A stretch of 49,570 nt of DNA, taken from contig NZ_JAKEDT010000008.1 in NCBI RefSeq assembly GCF_021462525.1, forward strand, positions 27,493 through 77,062. Direction: 5' to 3'. Source of the stretch: Thermus caliditerrae (GTDB taxonomy: Bacteria > Deinococcota > Deinococci > Deinococcales > Thermaceae). The notes beneath the pieces were generated by a model. That model was not told the DNA's origin. It searched no databases and worked only from the letters and a program-made list of their open reading frames with translations. Within the stretch, counting starts at the first letter, position 1, and every line of letters begins with the position of its first letter. Both the position numbers and the translations under genes were made by a program. Positions 49,498 to 49,570 of the stretch are shown here, one piece after another.

Positions 49498-49570
49498 GCC
49501 GCACGCAAAGGTTGCCCCATCGACCAAAGCGGCTTGCTCATGGCCTCTTTGGGGCCCCCCCCCCCCCCCG
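49491..49570 (+). repeat. CTAAG-family palindromic repeat, copy 5, cut by window end
   Basis: Starts CTAAGTAGC and matches copy 4 with three differences over about 60 bases. It then collapses into a run of about 15 C residues where copy 4 has five followed by GTCG, which looks like a sequencing or assembly fault at a hairpin. Confidence 0.75.

Overview
The window is about 49.6 kb of very GC-rich, densely packed bacterial DNA from a Thermus species. The evidence is the codon use, the housekeeping gene repertoire (LigA, SecA, FtsK, Lon, TsaD, HolA), a SpeE of the aminopropylagmatine type, a pyrR-pyrB-pyrC operon with a Thermus-type leader, and a start-codon-proximal TANNNT promoter signature before many genes. 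No tRNA, rRNA, CRISPR array, transposase or phage gene was found. No gene-free stretch exceeds about 190 bases. Both ends run into copies of one dispersed repeat, so the window is probably a contig broken at repeats.

Layout. 1-4.8 kb: ligA, divergent from a BMP-family nucleoside-type binding protein and its double ATPase; no permease genes follow. 4.8-9 kb (minus strand): three OstA/LptA/LptC-like envelope proteins, a FemAB-like peptidoglycan aminoacyltransferase and a response regulator with an unknown output domain. 9-12 kb: pheA, a CBS-CBS-ACT protein, a small outer-membrane barrel candidate and OmpH/Skp, separated by three copies of a ~100-bp palindromic repeat. 12-19 kb: ftsK, a speD-like gene lacking the catalytic serine, speE, a DsbA-like thioredoxin, a KefB-type antiporter and yebC. 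19-23.7 kb (minus): secA, tsaD and a vapBC pair. 23.8-33 kb: a vWA membrane protein, a DUF1999 acetyltransferase-fold protein, glutaryl-CoA dehydrogenase, holA, tldD-tldE, an AbrB/PIN toxin-antitoxin pair, a 2-hydroxyacid dehydrogenase and a TauE/SafE transporter. 33-37.5 kb: pyrR-pyrB-pyrC with attenuator, a Uma2-type nuclease and pyrD. 37.5-42.2 kb: a lipoprotein, lon and a SARP-like STAND regulator.

42.3-48.8 kb is the least familiar part. Six consecutive genes encode only exported proteins: three secreted subunits with strong ribosome-binding sites and then a terminator, followed by a PapD/DUF916-like chaperone, a fourth small subunit and a 952-residue protein that looks like an outer-membrane barrel followed by two SdrD-like calcium-binding domains. 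The four subunits share a C-terminal motif. The divergent SARP-like regulator carries helically phased TTAACG repeats in the shared control region. I read this as a candidate chaperone/usher-like, calcium-dependent surface fibre system with its own regulator. The window closes with mobA and a fragment of an FAD oxidoreductase.

Two genome-scale patterns stand out. About twenty-two genes have a TANNNT-type -10 box 5-8 bases before the start codon, as expected for leaderless mRNAs, and this revises several start codons. Members of the CTAAG-ended repeat family supply the stop codons of at least five genes.
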